Source: Symbiodinium microadriaticum
Lineage: Eukaryota; Sar; Dinophyceae; Suessiales; Symbiodiniaceae
DNA length: 64,000 bases
Reading direction: 5' to 3'
NCBI GenBank assembly: GCA_001939145.1
Contig: LSRX01000815.1
Location: forward strand, 64,285 to 128,284
Below, in pieces: positions 10,846 to 22,060 of this stretch (the stretch's first letter is position 1; each line of letters begins with the position of its first letter). Under the pieces are notes generated by a model. That model saw only the letters and a program-made list of their open reading frames with translations, was not told the origin of the DNA and searched no databases. Both the position numbers and the translations under genes were made by a program.

Positions 10846-11175
10846 GTCGGCGTGCTTTCCATCATCGCAGATTTGCCTACAACAAGGGCAACGATGATAA
10901 TTGATGATCGTGGTAATGGTAGAGGCGATGGTGGCAGCCGTGGGTGGGAGCGAGAGTAGCAGTAGGGGTACCGGTGATACTGTAGTGGTAGCAATGCCAA
11001 ATCTCAAATCTGCAGTCACCGAAGGACTCCGTGTTTGCGGCCGTGATGCCACAGAATCTCCACAAAAAGTCCTCGAGTCAGGGCCAGTGCTGGCCCCAAC
11101 TCCGTTTCTTTTGGCTGGAGAACGATGGTAAGGAAGGAAAGAGGGGTGTTAGCTGGGGCCCAGAGTTGAGGATAC

Positions 11176-11213
11176 TATAAACCCTAAACTATAATAAACC
11201 CTAAACCCTGGTT
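11176..11213 (-). repeat. Telomere-like tract, CCCTAAA orientation
   Basis: TAAACCCTAAAC units just before the exon at 11235. Confidence 0.85.
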
Positions 11214-11234
11214 ATAAGACTTGCGACCTCAAAG

Positions 11235-11281
11235 ATCGGAGCTTGGGCTCCGGAGTACAAGTCTACAAAAGATCTGGATGG
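11235..11281 (+). CDS. Exon, IGAWAPEYKSTKDLDG, module 1
   Basis: Sits exactly between a CCCTAAA tract (11176-11213) and TTTAGGG-like sequence starting at the donor (GTTTAG). Reads IGAWAPEYKSTKDLDG, compatible with the 'G-I-x-x-P' strand before the FVN segment. Confidence 0.7.
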
Positions 11282-11530
11282 GTTTAGTTTTTAGGGTCCC
11301 CATAACAGGTGAGGGATTACACTGTTGTGAGCGCGTTTTGTAGCAAAGGATCGCAGAATCTGCTAGAGCATACTACAATAGAGGCTGTAGCCTGGTGGCT
11401 AAACCTACCGTTTGCAACTGTGAAAAAAAGCCCCTACCCCTCATGCCACCACGCGAACTCCGATTGGCCCAAACCCTGAAGTGAAAGTGGGTTGACAGCG
11501 ATTCACCCGAGGTCCATCTCGTTGCCTCAG

Positions 11531-11573
11531 AACGAGCAGTTCTACACGGCGGACTCCATGTGGGTGAACTTGG
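11531..11573 (+). CDS. Exon, NEQFYTADSMWVNLG, module 1
   Basis: CCTCAG acceptor and a good GTGAGG donor. NEQFYTADSMWVNL resembles the 'x-x-x-F-x-x-x-x-V-x-F-x-N-F' strand before the C-x-x-C motif. Ends in phase 1, which does not fit the next candidate exactly. Confidence 0.7.
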
Positions 11574-11699
11574 GTGAGGCCTCTCGAGGGTTCCGTTTCT
11601 GATCTCAATACCCGGCCGCTGTCTCTCCATCTCAGTCCGAGTCAACTTTTCCGACTTCCGCTCGCTACACCTCTTTTCCACCCGACTGCTTCTGGCCAG

Positions 11700-11738
11700 A
11701 CGCCGGTCTTCAAGGGCTGCACCAAGTGCTGGCCGCGA
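11700..11738 (+). CDS. Exon, GCTKCW motif, module 1
   Basis: GGCCAG acceptor. Reads TPVFKGCTKCWPR, the 'A-x-x-x-C-S/T-x-C' motif that closes the beta-helix in PKHD1-type modules. GTCTCA donor. Confidence 0.65.
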
Positions 11739-13168
11739 GTCTCAGTCGTTCTAAGCCAGGGTAACCTGCGTAGGCTGCAAGTTGCAGGACAGCCTTGAGG
11801 TTCTGGGGGTGGGGAAGGCTTTGTGTGTTAACGTGACAGTGTGTCTGGTGCACGAATCCCTGCTAGTAGCGGCGTCTCGAGGTGCAACTCTCTGTGGTAC
11901 CGTAGTACTGACACAGACCATCCAATTTGCACCCAACGACCTCTGAAATCGCAAAAAATCAGAACCGCGAAGCCTCGAAAGCAGTCAGAGTTCACTGGAA
12001 AGTGCACCCCGAAACGCCGGGGTTCGCTGCCGAGGTCCCTTGCCAAGTGGCGTCAGGGCGTGCACACCTACAGATCCGAGGGTCTCAGCAGCTCCACTGC
12101 ATTTATGGGTTCTTCATCGGAGGTCTACAGAGTCTTAGTGCGCAGGTTTCGTGATCTTTGGCAGACTTTTGGCATTGCTTGAAAGCATGCCTCTTAGCAG
12201 AGCCGGTTTGGGGTCTTGCAAGATCATGGTTCTGTCACATGAGCTGGAGTCAGGGGCTCTCACGGATGACTTTCCGGGCTTGTGTTTGGCTTACACTTGA
12301 TCCGAACGTCGACAGGCTTGTGACAGGAAGCCATGTGGTTGTCACAATTTCCGACCCCAGAGTATAATGTAAGCCCCTCAACGTCGTGCCAGAAGGCCAG
12401 GCGCTTTTGCAGGCAGGCACCTAAACTGCTTCCAAAAGCTCCGCGAATGCACCCTTGTTCGGATGCGGAAGGATTCGTGGAAAAGCAAGGCTATCTTGTT
12501 GGTGTGCGCAAGCTCTGATTGGCTGGGGTGGTAAGACAAAGAAAAGACCAGAAGTTTTGCTGAATTACACATAGCGCACTGCGAAGGCAGAACGTGTTTG
12601 GCGGGGGATGGCGGAGGTGCGGTTGTTCGCCGGGAGGTGATTAAAGACTTCATGGAGGCACGAATGATTAGTTGTATCATTTTCCTATTCCTTAAGGGCT
12701 CCCTACGACAATGCAAGTATTAGTATAATCTCCCTTCAACAAACATCCACTTCACATTATCAAGGCCCCAATGTTGCACCCTTAATCGTACCATCTCCAT
12801 GCCGGACCTGCAAGCAATTACCTACTACAGTGTCAGGGGTATTATGTTTTCTGGTTTTTGTCAGCCTTTCTCATCGGATTGAGCCTTGCTGGGGGTTCGG
12901 AAGCTTTCTTCGTCATGTGCCGAACAAGCGCTCCTTGCAGCTCAGGCTTCATCAATGTGACCAAGAGAATCAACGTCCACAAGAAGGCCTGCCGTGGAGC
13001 CACAGTTTGGAATCCCTGTGTCAAGAGAGGGGATCGTTTTTTGCTACGGCCCATATGCCTTAGGAAGCAGAATGCCAAGGACGCATCACTCCAGATTCTG
13101 AGTTTGCTCTTGAGTCTTGTCTGGTACCGGAAAGGTGTGGTTCTTCTGTTCAGTGAAGAGACCCGAAG

Positions 13169-13235
13169 ATGGAAGGAAGTCTACTGGGACTTGGATGGCA
13201 CCCTTAATGGCACCCCCAAGTCGTACACGACCTGG
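13169..13235 (+). CDS. Exon, WKEVYWDLDGTLNG signature, module 1
   Basis: CCGAAG acceptor. Reads WKEVYWDLDGTLNGTPKSYT. 'F/W-x-D-x-D-G-S/T-L-T-G-x-P' is a hallmark near the end of PKHD1/CEMIP modules. GC donor (GCTGAT). The module 2 counterpart is at 55708. Confidence 0.85.
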
Positions 13236-13629
13236 GCTGATGCGTGCAGCACTCGGCAGGATTTAATGCTCGTATGTCCGGATTGGGGCCCTCGGTCTAC
13301 GTGCCTTCGGCTTCTTCTGGGCGCTCTCTTGTTTTCATGTTGGATGATGCTGCCTGCTACGGAGCCTGCAGTTTTCTAGAAGGAGTGCCAAGTTCACTGC
13401 GTACCCTGCATGTCTGTGCAGCTCGCTCTATACTCTATAACCCAAGTGACCGCGAGCAAGAAGCCCGAAATCGAGGCGTGCTCCTAAATCAAGTTACCAC
13501 CCTGGCAGCCGCACTGTCCCAGGTTCAACTTGGGCCATCCTGGTTGCAAGTATACCCACGTCGGCTCGACATGTCTTGGACCGAAGATCCCTAAGTCCAT
13601 GGTGATCGGCGAAGGCCTGAGAGGCCAAG

Positions 13630-13745
13630 ACTCCGTAGATAATATGGGGGGTCCTAAGAGCTTTGGGGGTATAGAATACGTATTGTATTTATGATAAGGA
13701 ACCCCAAAATAGTATGGGCCCCTATAGTATGCCCCCTGGGGGCCT
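13630..13745. repeat. MITE-like repeat, copy A
   Basis: AT-rich core with GATAAGGAACCCCAAAATAGTATGGGCCCC and a GGGGGGTCC end; same layout as copies B-D. Confidence 0.55.
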
Positions 13746-14252
13746 GGTGGACAGGCCGAAGGCGCCAGCTGCCTGAACTCGGAGCTGTAACGATCAAGTC
13801 CCTGACAAAGGGAAGCTTAGTTAATCTAGTTCTTTTCCGAGCCTTAGCAGCCTCAAACTGGTGTTGGAGGCACTGTATGGAGCCAGGTGAACTTGAACGT
13901 CACCGACGACGGCGGCTTGGAAGAAACAACTTGGTCCGGAGCTCAAATAGCAGGGCGAACTGAGGTAGGCTCAGGCTCAGGTCGTTGTTCTTGTGCCCCA
14001 ATGATGAAGTGCAGTGCTGGATCCGTTGTACTTCAATGTAGCTGCGATTTCGTGTCGGAGTGCCTCAGATCCGACAGACATCACTGTTGTATGATCTTCT
14101 ACACAACACCTTAAGTCCTGGCAAGAGGGCATTGTGCGCACTGCTTTCGTTTCGTGCCGTTGCTCACGCTCTGATGCATGTTATATTTTATGTTACTGTG
14201 TTGTTCGCGAGCTGGCATGCTGCTCCTGGAGTCCATGTGCACCAAGGTACAG

Positions 14253-14292
14253 TGACACGGACATGTGGACAGACGACCCCTCCATCTTCAAA
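14253..14292 (+). CDS. Candidate exon, DTDMWTDDPSIFK, module 1
   Basis: GTACAG acceptor, DTDMWTDDPSIFK, GC donor (GCCACC). The position, between DLDGTLNG and the Cys-rich exon, matches the family's 'V-V-P-x-x-P-S-I/L' segment. Frame chosen by fit. Confidence 0.5.
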
Positions 14293-14523
14293 GCCACCCT
14301 TGAATTCCAGCATCGGCGCAAGGGGGCCCGGACACATGTTCGTGCGGCAGTGAACCGACCATCGGTCTTTAATTGTTTGTAGTTTGTGCTTTCGTGTCCG
14401 TTCTTCATTGCAATAATATGCCATGTAACTCGTCACGACTAATGTCAGTCATGTCGCAAGAAGGTATCTTGAAGAGGCATAGAAAAGAAAAAGAGAGAGG
14501 CATCTGTCCTTTCCTCCTGGCCT

Positions 14524-14558
14524 GGTAGAGAGAGCGAGAGAGAGAGAGAGAGAGAGCG
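14524..14558. repeat. (GA)n microsatellite
   Basis: GA units with two C interruptions. Confidence 0.9.
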
Positions 14559-14848
14559 AAACGCAAACACACGCACAGAGAAAGTACAGTTGTTCGTGTG
14601 CGCATATGCAGATCACACGCCGTCACGCCGGCAGATGCATGTATGCATGTATGAATACATGCATGCACACGCACACAGACACAATCACTGGAAAGGGAAC
14701 GAGCTTCGTCAACCAAGCATGCTGGAAGCCCCAACTCAGCGAATTTGGCAGTGATAGTTCTTGAGCCGGAAGGCTCGCTAAGATCCAGGGAAAAGGAGCT
14801 GACATGCTGGACAGTCTGTAAACTGGTATCGGACTTCGCTGCTCACAG

Positions 14849-14930
14849 CTGCCCAGTCCGAAACAACACCTACATGACCTGCACCACGCCCATCCGGAAG
14901 CTGAACATCGCATGGCCTGAGCCGCAGGAG
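14849..14930 (+). CDS. Exon, CPVRNNTYMTCTTPIRKLN, module 1
   Basis: CACAG acceptor. Reads CPVRNNTYMTCTTPIRKLN and continues IAWPEPQE. C...C-x-x-x-I-R-x-L/M is the cysteine-bearing segment after DxDGxLTG. GC donor (GCAGCC) proposed. Confidence 0.75.
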
Positions 14931-15413
14931 GCAGCCGAGCGTTCCGGGGTCGTCGGACTAGACCAGCGGTATTACAATAAAGCTTCACAGCCTGAGAAGC
15001 GGAGCAGCTTCCAGTGGAGCTGCAATGGTAATTACATGTGTACCGGACCAACAGAGCCAACTGTGCAAGGTCAAAGAACAGTCTGGGTTTTGGGTGTTCG
15101 TGTCGAAAGCTCGGAGACCCGGCAGGAAGAAGCACCGCCACTCGTCGTAACAGCAGGAAGAGGTTTTGACCTGTAAGCAGTAAGCTGGCTAGAAACGCTG
15201 GTACTTACTAGTGATACTAGTGAGCAGAATCAATATTTGCACTTCCTGCAGCCTTGAGGAGGATGCTTATGGTTAGTGTACAGGTGTCATTTTTCCATGT
15301 ACTTTCAGTTTGTTATCATTGGCACTAGAATTTTCTTTGAAAGTGGTGGATGGTTCTTAGTGCGAGGACAAAGATGACTCGTACTGGAATTGCTCTTGTG
15401 ACATCCTTCGCAG

Positions 15414-15473
15414 GTTCACCTTCGCGAGCTGATCGTGACCAACTTGGACACAGGGCCAATCGCCAAGCTCAGC
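15414..15473 (+). CDS. Exon, VHLRELIVTNLDTGPIAKLS, module 1
   Basis: TCGCAG acceptor, 20 codons in phase 0/0, GTCTGC donor. 'L-x-V-x-x-L-D/N-T-G-x-I' follows the Cys segment in fibrocystin-like modules. Confidence 0.75.
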
Positions 15474-15841
15474 GTCTGCTAAAATTCGATTACGCAGTCC
15501 TAACTTAAGCATGAGTTGAGGGTCTAGTCGTCTGTGGTAAGCCACGACCACCTTCAGGATGTGATGATAATGAGGATAATGAGACGGGTTTTGGGAATGA
15601 TAATATCTACGATTCGGGGCCATCTAATGCACAAGAGCTCCTAGTGCTTGAATATCGATTCGAAAATATTATAAGATTCTGTATGGGTCTCCTAATTTTC
15701 GGCTAGGTAGGTCTGGAATTGGGGGATCAGTTTTGCGATCGGAAGAACTGTTCTGAGGCCATTGATCCGTGGCCATTTTGTCACGAGCCGATCGGCCGTG
15801 CCCAAAAGAAGGTGCAGATCTACGGCGTGGGAAGCTTTTCA

Positions 15842-16092
15842 GNATGTATGTATGTATGTATGTATGTATGTATGTATGTATGTATATGTATGTATATGTA
15901 TGTATATGTATGTATATGTATGTATATGTGTGTGTATGTATGTATGTATGTATGTATGTATGTATGTATGTATGTATGTATTCAAGGCATGTAGGTATGT
16001 ATGTATGTATGTATGTATGTGCATACATACATGCATTCATACATACATACATATATACATACATACATACATACATACATACATCCATGCAT

Positions 16093-16122
<30 letters not shown>
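15842..16122. repeat. (ATGT)n / (ACAT)n / (ACAG)n microsatellite, partly self-complementary, with an ambiguous base
   Basis: TGTA/TATG units to about 16020 turn into CATA units at 16021-16085 and then CAGA units. The two tetranucleotide blocks are inverted complements and could form a long hairpin. Base 15843 is 'n', so the tract length may be an assembly estimate. Confidence 0.95.
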
Positions 16123-16125
<3 letters not shown>

Positions 16126-16200
16126 TCCCACGCATCGCCGAGTCGGCAGCTCTGGAGCCTTTTGAGGCTCTTCTTCGCCCATGAATACGAGAAGCTTGAG

Positions 16201-16240
16201 CTGTGGGGCTGGGCATTCCCGGCCGGGAGCTCGTTTCGAT
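16201..16240 (+). CDS. Exon, LWGWAFPAGSSFR, module 1
   Basis: CTTGAG acceptor, then LWGWAFPAGSSFR. It resembles the family's 'R-G-W/Y-x-F-P-x-x-x-x-x-Y-x-x-x-W' segment after the LDTG strand. 3' edge uncertain. Confidence 0.6.
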
Positions 16241-17288
16241 CACCGCAGCGACCGCCATCGATTAATCTGAAATCACGACATAGGGACCCGCCGAGGGAAG
16301 CAATCACCATCGCACGTGTTTGCATCTGCACGCCCAATTTGCAACCATTGCATGCTTGCGGCCTAGCTGCTAAATGGAATCTTTGAAGAAGATTTGACCA
16401 GAGCCTTGCAATCCGGAGCTGGCCTCTTTCTTCCCCTTCCAGGATCTGGGGTTGCGCAGGACTCCAGCCGAATATTAGCTCTTAAAGAGCCGACGTTTGC
16501 GGATGGATGGTTACGTTCGCTTCTTGTCGATGTGGTTCTGTTATGTGCTGGTGTTTGCCCGATCTCCTGTACTTTCGTGGCAAAGGATCCGTTGCAGGGC
16601 TGGGTTAGACCCTTGGAGAGGGTGCCTTTGTCAAAGTTCTCCTTTCGAGGGCCTGTCGGCGAATGTGGCCGGAGTGAGGGGCAAGTTTCTCGGCTAGAGG
16701 GTCTCTGAGGCCTTGATCCCACGCCTGTCAAGGTTGTGGCAAACCAGCGCATCGCTATTCGGCCGAACTTCCTGGGCTGCGGGCCCAGCGTTCGCAGCGC
16801 TTTGTGCAACCTGCGTCAGTCGATTGAGCAGAAGAGTCGCCAATGAAAGTCCTTCTAGTGTCCTTAGTGAGCTCGTCTGGCATGAGCTTTGTCAGAAGCT
16901 CCGGCACATGCCATTCATCTGTGGCTCTTGGCAATCCTGGAGATTCGGAACTGTGGCTTAGCGCGTCGAAGGAACATGACCCGGATGTCGCGGGAGCATA
17001 AGCGTCTTTGACGGCTACGACAGGTCTGGAGCAGCTGGGGTTGCTTTGCACAGCATCGCACAGCAAAGACTTCGAACTGTGAGACCTGCACGCAAAGAAC
17101 ACTGCGCGAGGCCCATAGCGACCTACAGCCAAACCCTTGCATACGCCCTTTGCGTCCTACATCCCGAAATGCCGCGCCTTAGGACAGAAAACCCATAGAA
17201 AAGACTAGACCTAGGTCATCGAACCAACACCCCAAAGCCCACACCCCAAACCCCCAATTCACACCTGGTGACCCTGATGGAGTCCCAG

Positions 17289-17328
17289 ACTTGGTACTTC
17301 TTTTTCCACACCGAAAAACTCAAGATCC
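17289..17328 (+). CDS. Candidate exon, TWYFFFHTEKLKI
   Basis: TCCCAG acceptor, TWYFFFHTEKLKI plus one base, GTGACT donor. CCCAAA-type sequence lies upstream. It joins in phase to the segment at 17351, but only if a 22-nt intron is accepted. Confidence 0.5.
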
Positions 17329-17350
17329 GTGACTCTCCGAGAAGAAGCAG

Positions 17351-17388
17351 TGCGAGTCGGACCTGACATCGTCCATGTGACCCGTCGG
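17351..17388 (+). CDS. Candidate exon, RVGPDIVHVTRR
   Basis: AAGCAG acceptor, RVGPDIVHVTRR, GTCTGC donor. Phase fits the segment ending at 17328. It looks protein-like, but I do not recognise the motif. Confidence 0.5.
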
Positions 17389-17455
17389 GTCTGCCTCGGA
17401 GCGTTTCGCTACAAGGTAGCAGCAGGAGAGCATGCTGCAGCCTCTTCCGGAACCT

Positions 17456-17512
17456 AAACCTCTCTATAACCCATAAGCCCTAAAGCACCCGAAACCCTAA
17501 GCCCCAAAAATC
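17456..17512 (-). repeat. Telomere-like tract, CCCTAAA orientation, degenerate
   Basis: CTAAACC/CCCTAAG units before the exon at 17552. Confidence 0.65.
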
Positions 17513-17551
17513 CGAACCCCAGTAGAGCCGAGAGTCTCCCGAAGCTCCAAG

Positions 17552-17607
17552 GCATGGACTTAACGCAGGCAGGCCTCCGCTACTCCTTTAGCCCGGCCAC
17601 CCAAAGG
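17552..17607 (+). CDS. Exon, MDLTQAGLRYSFSPATQR
   Basis: Between a CCCTAAA tract (17456-17512) and a TTTAGGG-like stretch (about 17688-17735). CCAAG acceptor, MDLTQAGLRYSFSPATQR, GC donor (GCGTGG). LRYSF is compatible with a closing beta strand of the module. Confidence 0.6.
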
Positions 17608-17962
17608 GCGTGGGCTTTGCTTCGATCTTTTGCTTGCTTTCTTTGGGGCAGGTGGGGGATCGGATCTGGGAAGTTGGATTTGTGGGGGGTGTAGGGCTGG
17701 AGGGCTTACGGTTTAAAGGGTTTACGGTCGGAGACCACTGAAGATGCATCAGTTCTACGGTTTGGTTGACGGCTGGTTGGAAGGCATGTCTGTGACTTGC
17801 GTATACGCATCAAGTTGCTTTGTCTTGCACTCGTCGCTGAAAGCCCAAGGCCCTAAACATCCCTAAACCTCACAAAGAGTCATTGCAATCCTAAACCAGC
17901 ACGTGCTTAGCCCCCAACAGCGCTCAATAGCCAATACCTAATCCTGAACGAGCTGGCCTCAG

Positions 17963-18009
17963 GCGACCTGCTCGCGGCGAAGCAGCAGGATGCGTTGAAG
18001 AACAAGCAG
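17963..18009 (+). CDS. Exon, DLLAAKQQDALKNKQ (linker)
   Basis: CCTCAG acceptor, GTCTTG donor. Reads DLLAAKQQDALKNKQ, charged and probably helical. CCCTAAA-like repeats precede it (about 17851-17890). Belongs to the linker between modules; no family motif. Confidence 0.6.
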
Positions 18010-19794
18010 GTCTTGCGGCAGTCCCTACTGTAGCTAGTATCGTAGTGTGAGGATGCCTGCTTTCATTCTTGCAATGTTTACGGCGGTGACTTTGGGAAGA
18101 GGACCTTGTTATGTCCGCCAGGGTTTCAACGCTGCTTTGCTATGTTTTGCTTATGCCGCGAATATATTTCATGGCTGATTGCATGGTTGTGCTGTGCTGC
18201 AAGCCTGCGATGATTTCCGTTTTCGGTCGTGCCGCCTGCTAAGTCATTTGAGCCAAAAATTGAGCACCCACATATTCTTCCCTCTTGCTGTGGCACTCCA
18301 CCTTTGTTGGTATCATCTGGCTCAAATGTGCATTACTTTTCTTTTTACCATTAGAGGTTTCATTACCGGTCTAATTCCCATTTCTATGAGGCGCTGCCAT
18401 TGACTGCATTACATTGGCTATGCTGAGCACTGCTTCCGGGCGAGTCATTGCTAGCATTGGTACCATCGGCACTTCTCGCAGCCATCACCCGTGCTGTTGC
18501 TGCCTTATCGTAACATAGTGTTTCATTGCTGCTGACATTCCTTAGTGTAGGTTTTATGCCATGGCCATGTTGCTGTCTCAGTGTCACTCTTTACATTATC
18601 GTGGCTATTCTGGTTATTGTGAAATATATCCTGCTCGACATTGTCATTACTTGGGTTTCGGTTGTCAGCCAAGTCTCCGTTGCAATGAATATTTAAAGCC
18701 CGCAGATATCAATCGCCCGTCAACAACCTAGGAGCAGTCTGTCATGGGCCACGTCTCAAGCTGCGACAGCCCTGAACCTCAGCCCCAGTGACACTCCAAC
18801 AGATCCAAGCGCAGGTAGCAGAGCCCGAGTGGCATCGCGGCTGTCATTCAGAGCGGACTTCCCTCACAGCCTAATGTCTTGTACATGGTAGTTGCGTACC
18901 TCAACAGCGTTGCAGCATGAGGTAAGCAGACGTTGATGGTAGGGCAGGGCAAAGACCAGCTGTGCCACTCATGCTGTTACTACAAGATACTCAAAACCAA
19001 CTGAAGAGGTATTGTGCGAACGTCTAGCTTCACATGGTCAGCCTCGTCTCGTGTCGATTTGTGTTTGTATTGTTGTAATATAGCATTCATTCTTGCTATT
19101 CCTTGCTGCTGCTGATATGCTGCTATTCATGGTCAGTTCTATTTCTAGCTGTTGCGACTGTTCTGGCGGTGTAATCGTAGGGGCCTTCGGGCTCAGGAGC
19201 GGGATCGGTATTGCGAGTACTAGGAAGACGGTGCTTGCTATTCCCTTATAAGCAACATTCGCAGCATTTGGTCGAACTGTAACGAGCAGGGGCGGTAGTA
19301 TCAGCAATTTGATTTGTCTAGATCCTGTCAACTTATCGCGCACTTCATGTGGCACTAGGAGTACTAATTACAGAGGAGTGATCGACGTCATCGCAGTCGC
19401 AGTAGCCGTAGTGTTTGTCGTAGTAGTGGTAAGAGGAGGAGCAGGAGCAGGAGGAGGTGGATGAGCAGCGCAGCAGCGTTTGATTTGGGCTAGGTGGCGG
19501 GGACTAGTCGTCGTCCTCGCCGTGGTCGCGGTTGTCGTCATCGTGGATGTCCTAGTAGACTTGCTGTACCTGTATGTAATGCCACCGCAGTCAGTTATGC
19601 TACTCTTCCTACTGTTGGTCTGCCGAGGCTGCAACTCCAGGTAGACTTCTGGATGGCCGGGGTCCGAGAGTCTACGACCTGCAGTCCCCCAGCAATTCAG
19701 CTGGTGGAGGTTTGGGGGACTCATCCGCCTTTTTATTTCACGCCCCGGCCTCCACATAGCTTAATGAGCTGTGGTCGCCATTCTGAGATCCAAG
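18010..19794 (+). other. Intron(s), nothing firm
   Basis: One possible 26-nt exon (18789-18814, TLQQIQAQ, between CCCCAG and GTAGCA) is too short to trust. Otherwise no coding signal or repeat of note. Confidence 0.4.
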
Positions 19795-19836
19795 GACTAC
19801 CATCATGTGAAGCTGAAGAACCCCTACTCCTGGTAC
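19795..19836 (+). CDS. Exon, DYHHVKLKNPYSWY (linker)
   Basis: TCCAAG acceptor and GTCGGA donor, phase 0/0, reading DYHHVKLKNPYSWY. Protein-like composition in the linker region; family not recognised. Confidence 0.55.
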
Positions 19837-21040
19837 GTCGGAGTCCGCCATGGCGAGGCCTGTCTGTGGCTTTCGTGAGATGTGAAAGCAGTACAAGACA
19901 GGCCTACATAAATTACCAATTACTATTCCGGTGTTCCTGACTATACGTAACTATAGTATATTTTGCCCCAAAATCCTACCTAGCTACTTATTAATGCCCC
20001 TATTTCCCGCCATACTTGCCATTTCGGGAGGGTACGGATACAGGATTACCGGAGAGTTGGTACCCGATGTGGCAAATCGTGAGTCTGTGAGCCCGCCTCG
20101 GAAATTGTGCCACGCGCACTGGATATCAAGCGCATGACAATCACCCCCCCACTTTCTGATGCACCCCCATCACAAAGAAGGACAGCTACAGCCTCGGATA
20201 TTCACAACCCTCGAAGTCATGTTTCTTTCCCTGGTGCTTTTGAAAACTGATGTCACAACTTCTGATTGCTTGTGTACTGCCGGACATTGTATTGATCAGG
20301 CTTAGGTTTATGTTCATGCTTCGTGGGCTTTCACTTAGAGTCACTTAGAACAGGAGGAGGTTTCATCTCTCGATGCTACTACTTGTAAGTTCCAGGAGAC
20401 CGTATGGACAATGGAGGGGTTGTTCTTTCCCTTTCTTGACTTTAGAATGAGCATGTCGTCGGTTTGAAGACAGACATTCTATGCGTGAAGGAAAGCCATT
20501 GCAAGCTGAGAACGCGTTTCAGTGTTGGCACAAAGCTTGAAGTGAAGCAACACATGTTGGCACGTTCTTGATGCTAATTTCCTTTTGCGAGGTTCTCGTG
20601 TTCGACGATGTACCCTGTCACTGCAGTATCTGCAGCTTGCAGTCTTCAATTCCCAAGTCGCCGTCGCTATTCTCAGTGTCTTCTATTTAGGCATAAGGTG
20701 TTCTTTACTTGTACACCACCAGCATTGCACCCGCTGTGGCCTCCAGACGGCGGAACTGCAAGCGCAGAGCTTCGAGGAGTACAGGCGCGAGGGAGACTCT
20801 TTGACTCTTTGTTTTGTGCTTCAGGGCCTTGTGGCGGAAGCCGCGGCCTGCGGTTTTGAGACCTTGCCATGATTTTTGTTGTGCAAGCAAGTGCTCGCAG
20901 AGAGCTCCGAGGTAACTAACGACGGGCTCCCCAAACATGATGTTTCCTCAGAATTTCCTCGCAACCAGGATCTGGAGATGGGCCCCAGTCGCATGACTCG
21001 ATCCCAGGCCGCCTCAGTTTAGCCGAAGAGTGCTCTGCAG
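19837..21040 (+). other. Intron with one MITE-like repeat
   Basis: Contains a copy of the GGGGCC-ended repeat (19930-20000). The phrase SFEEYRREGD near 20768 could be a small exon but has no support beyond being open. Confidence 0.4.
19930..20000. repeat. MITE-like repeat, copy B (shorter)
   Basis: CTATAGTATATTTTGCCCCAAAATCCTA...TTATTAATGCCCC shares the core of copies A, C and D. Confidence 0.5.
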
Positions 21041-21149
21041 GCCCTACCTCACGCAGCCCGACCCGCTGGAGCAGCCGGAAAACCTGCCATCCATGACTCA
21101 CGGAATGAAGGAGAGGGAGTCCCAAAGGATTCCTCGAGATTTTGTGCGG
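21041..21149 (+). CDS. Exon, PYLTQPDP...ESQRIPRDFVR (linker)
   Basis: CTGCAG acceptor, 109 nt, GTTAGA donor, with TTAGG-type sequence after it. Begins PYLTQPDPLEQPENLPS and ends ESQRIPRDFVR. One of the longest clean exons; a Pro- and Glu-rich linker with no recognised domain. Confidence 0.75.
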
Positions 21150-21527
21150 GTTAGAGGGTGAAAAAGCACTCTGGGTTACTTTGGGGAAGCTTTTCAATGT
21201 TAGAACTATCTTAGGGTTTGGGGGGGTTTTGAAATTAGGTGTCCCCTTTGTGGCTTGGTCGTAGAGTCGAAGATCTCGTGCGGTGTAACACGCGCGTTTC
21301 TCACCTGCCTCGCTTGTTTCTGGCAGTCCCAAAATAAGAGGGATCCGGAATCCTTCATGCTTCCTGCTATTTGGGATTTTAGGGTCTACATTGGATCTTG
21401 TATCCACAGAAACCCCTCAACCCTCAAACGCTGCAGCCGGAAGCCAGGATTTAGCAACTCTTTGAAGGCGACTCTCCGGAAACGTCTGTGGTGTTCATAG
21501 CGAGTTGCCCCTTTTTAGTTTCTTCAG

Positions 21528-21569
21528 GGCCACAAGATCGGCGAAGCAATTCAAACCATCCTACCTGAA
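21528..21569 (+). CDS. Exon, GHKIGEAIQTILPE (linker)
   Basis: CTTCAG acceptor and a classical GTAAGA donor, 14 codons, phase 0/0, reading GHKIGEAIQTILPE. Joins in frame to the exon at 21816. Confidence 0.75.
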
Positions 21570-21815
21570 GTAAGAACCTCGAACACCCTAAGCCTTATCC
21601 CCGTTAAACCCTCTGACGGCCCCAAGGTGCCAACGCCGGAGCAGAGAGCCAACGGGGCGTAGTTGAGTTTACACCAAACCCCTAAACCCTCTCTGGGTCG
21701 TTCTCCGAATTTTGGGGCCCGTTTTGAGGTCCGCAGAAGACTACGACACTCTAAAGAAAAGAAGGACGCTAAGAGGACCCAAAAATGGAGAGAGCCGCCC
21801 ATATCAACCCTAGAG

Positions 21816-21857
21816 GACCCGAAGAGCTGGGCCATGAACTTCCGCTTCCCACTTCCG
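21816..21857 (+). CDS. Exon, DPKSWAMNFRFPLP (linker)
   Basis: CTAGAG acceptor and GC donor (GCTCTG), phase 0/0, reading DPKSWAMNFRFPLP. Continues ILPE from the previous exon. It is the last exon before the intron that holds the LINE. Confidence 0.75.
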
Positions 21858-21887
21858 GCTCTGGGCTCGGAAGAAGGGGCAGCACTT

Positions 21888-21957
21888 ATATATAGATAGA
21901 TAGATAGATAGATAGATAAATTAATTAACATATGTACACATATATATATATATATTT
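21888..21957. repeat. (TAGA)n and (TA)n microsatellite at the LINE 3' end
   Basis: Six or more TAGA units, then AAATTAATTAACATATG and a (TA)n run. It marks the 3' boundary of the antisense LINE and may be partly the element's simple-sequence tail. Confidence 0.9.
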
Positions 21958-22060
21958 TGACTTTGACGACGCAGCATCCGTAGACACTAAGCGAAAAGTG
22001 GCAGGCTGGTGCCCGGCGACCGTAGCCACAATGCTTTGCATTCCACACTCAACTCACAAA

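Noticed and set aside
12858-13379. 173-codon + strand frame as one gene
   Set aside because: Only the WKEVYWDLDGTLNG part matches the family; the rest is intron read through.
14745-15176. 143-codon + strand frame as one gene
   Set aside because: Contains the CPVRNNT exon; the flanks do not match the family and carry donor/acceptor signals.
15669-16386. Tyr/Val/Cys-Met and Ile-His-Thr repeat frames
   Set aside because: Artefacts of the ATGT/ACAT microsatellite.
18240-18330. TTGAGCCAAAA and TGGCTCAAA, resembling the dinoflagellate spliced leader
   Set aside because: Only 9-11 matching bases, no adjacent coding frame.
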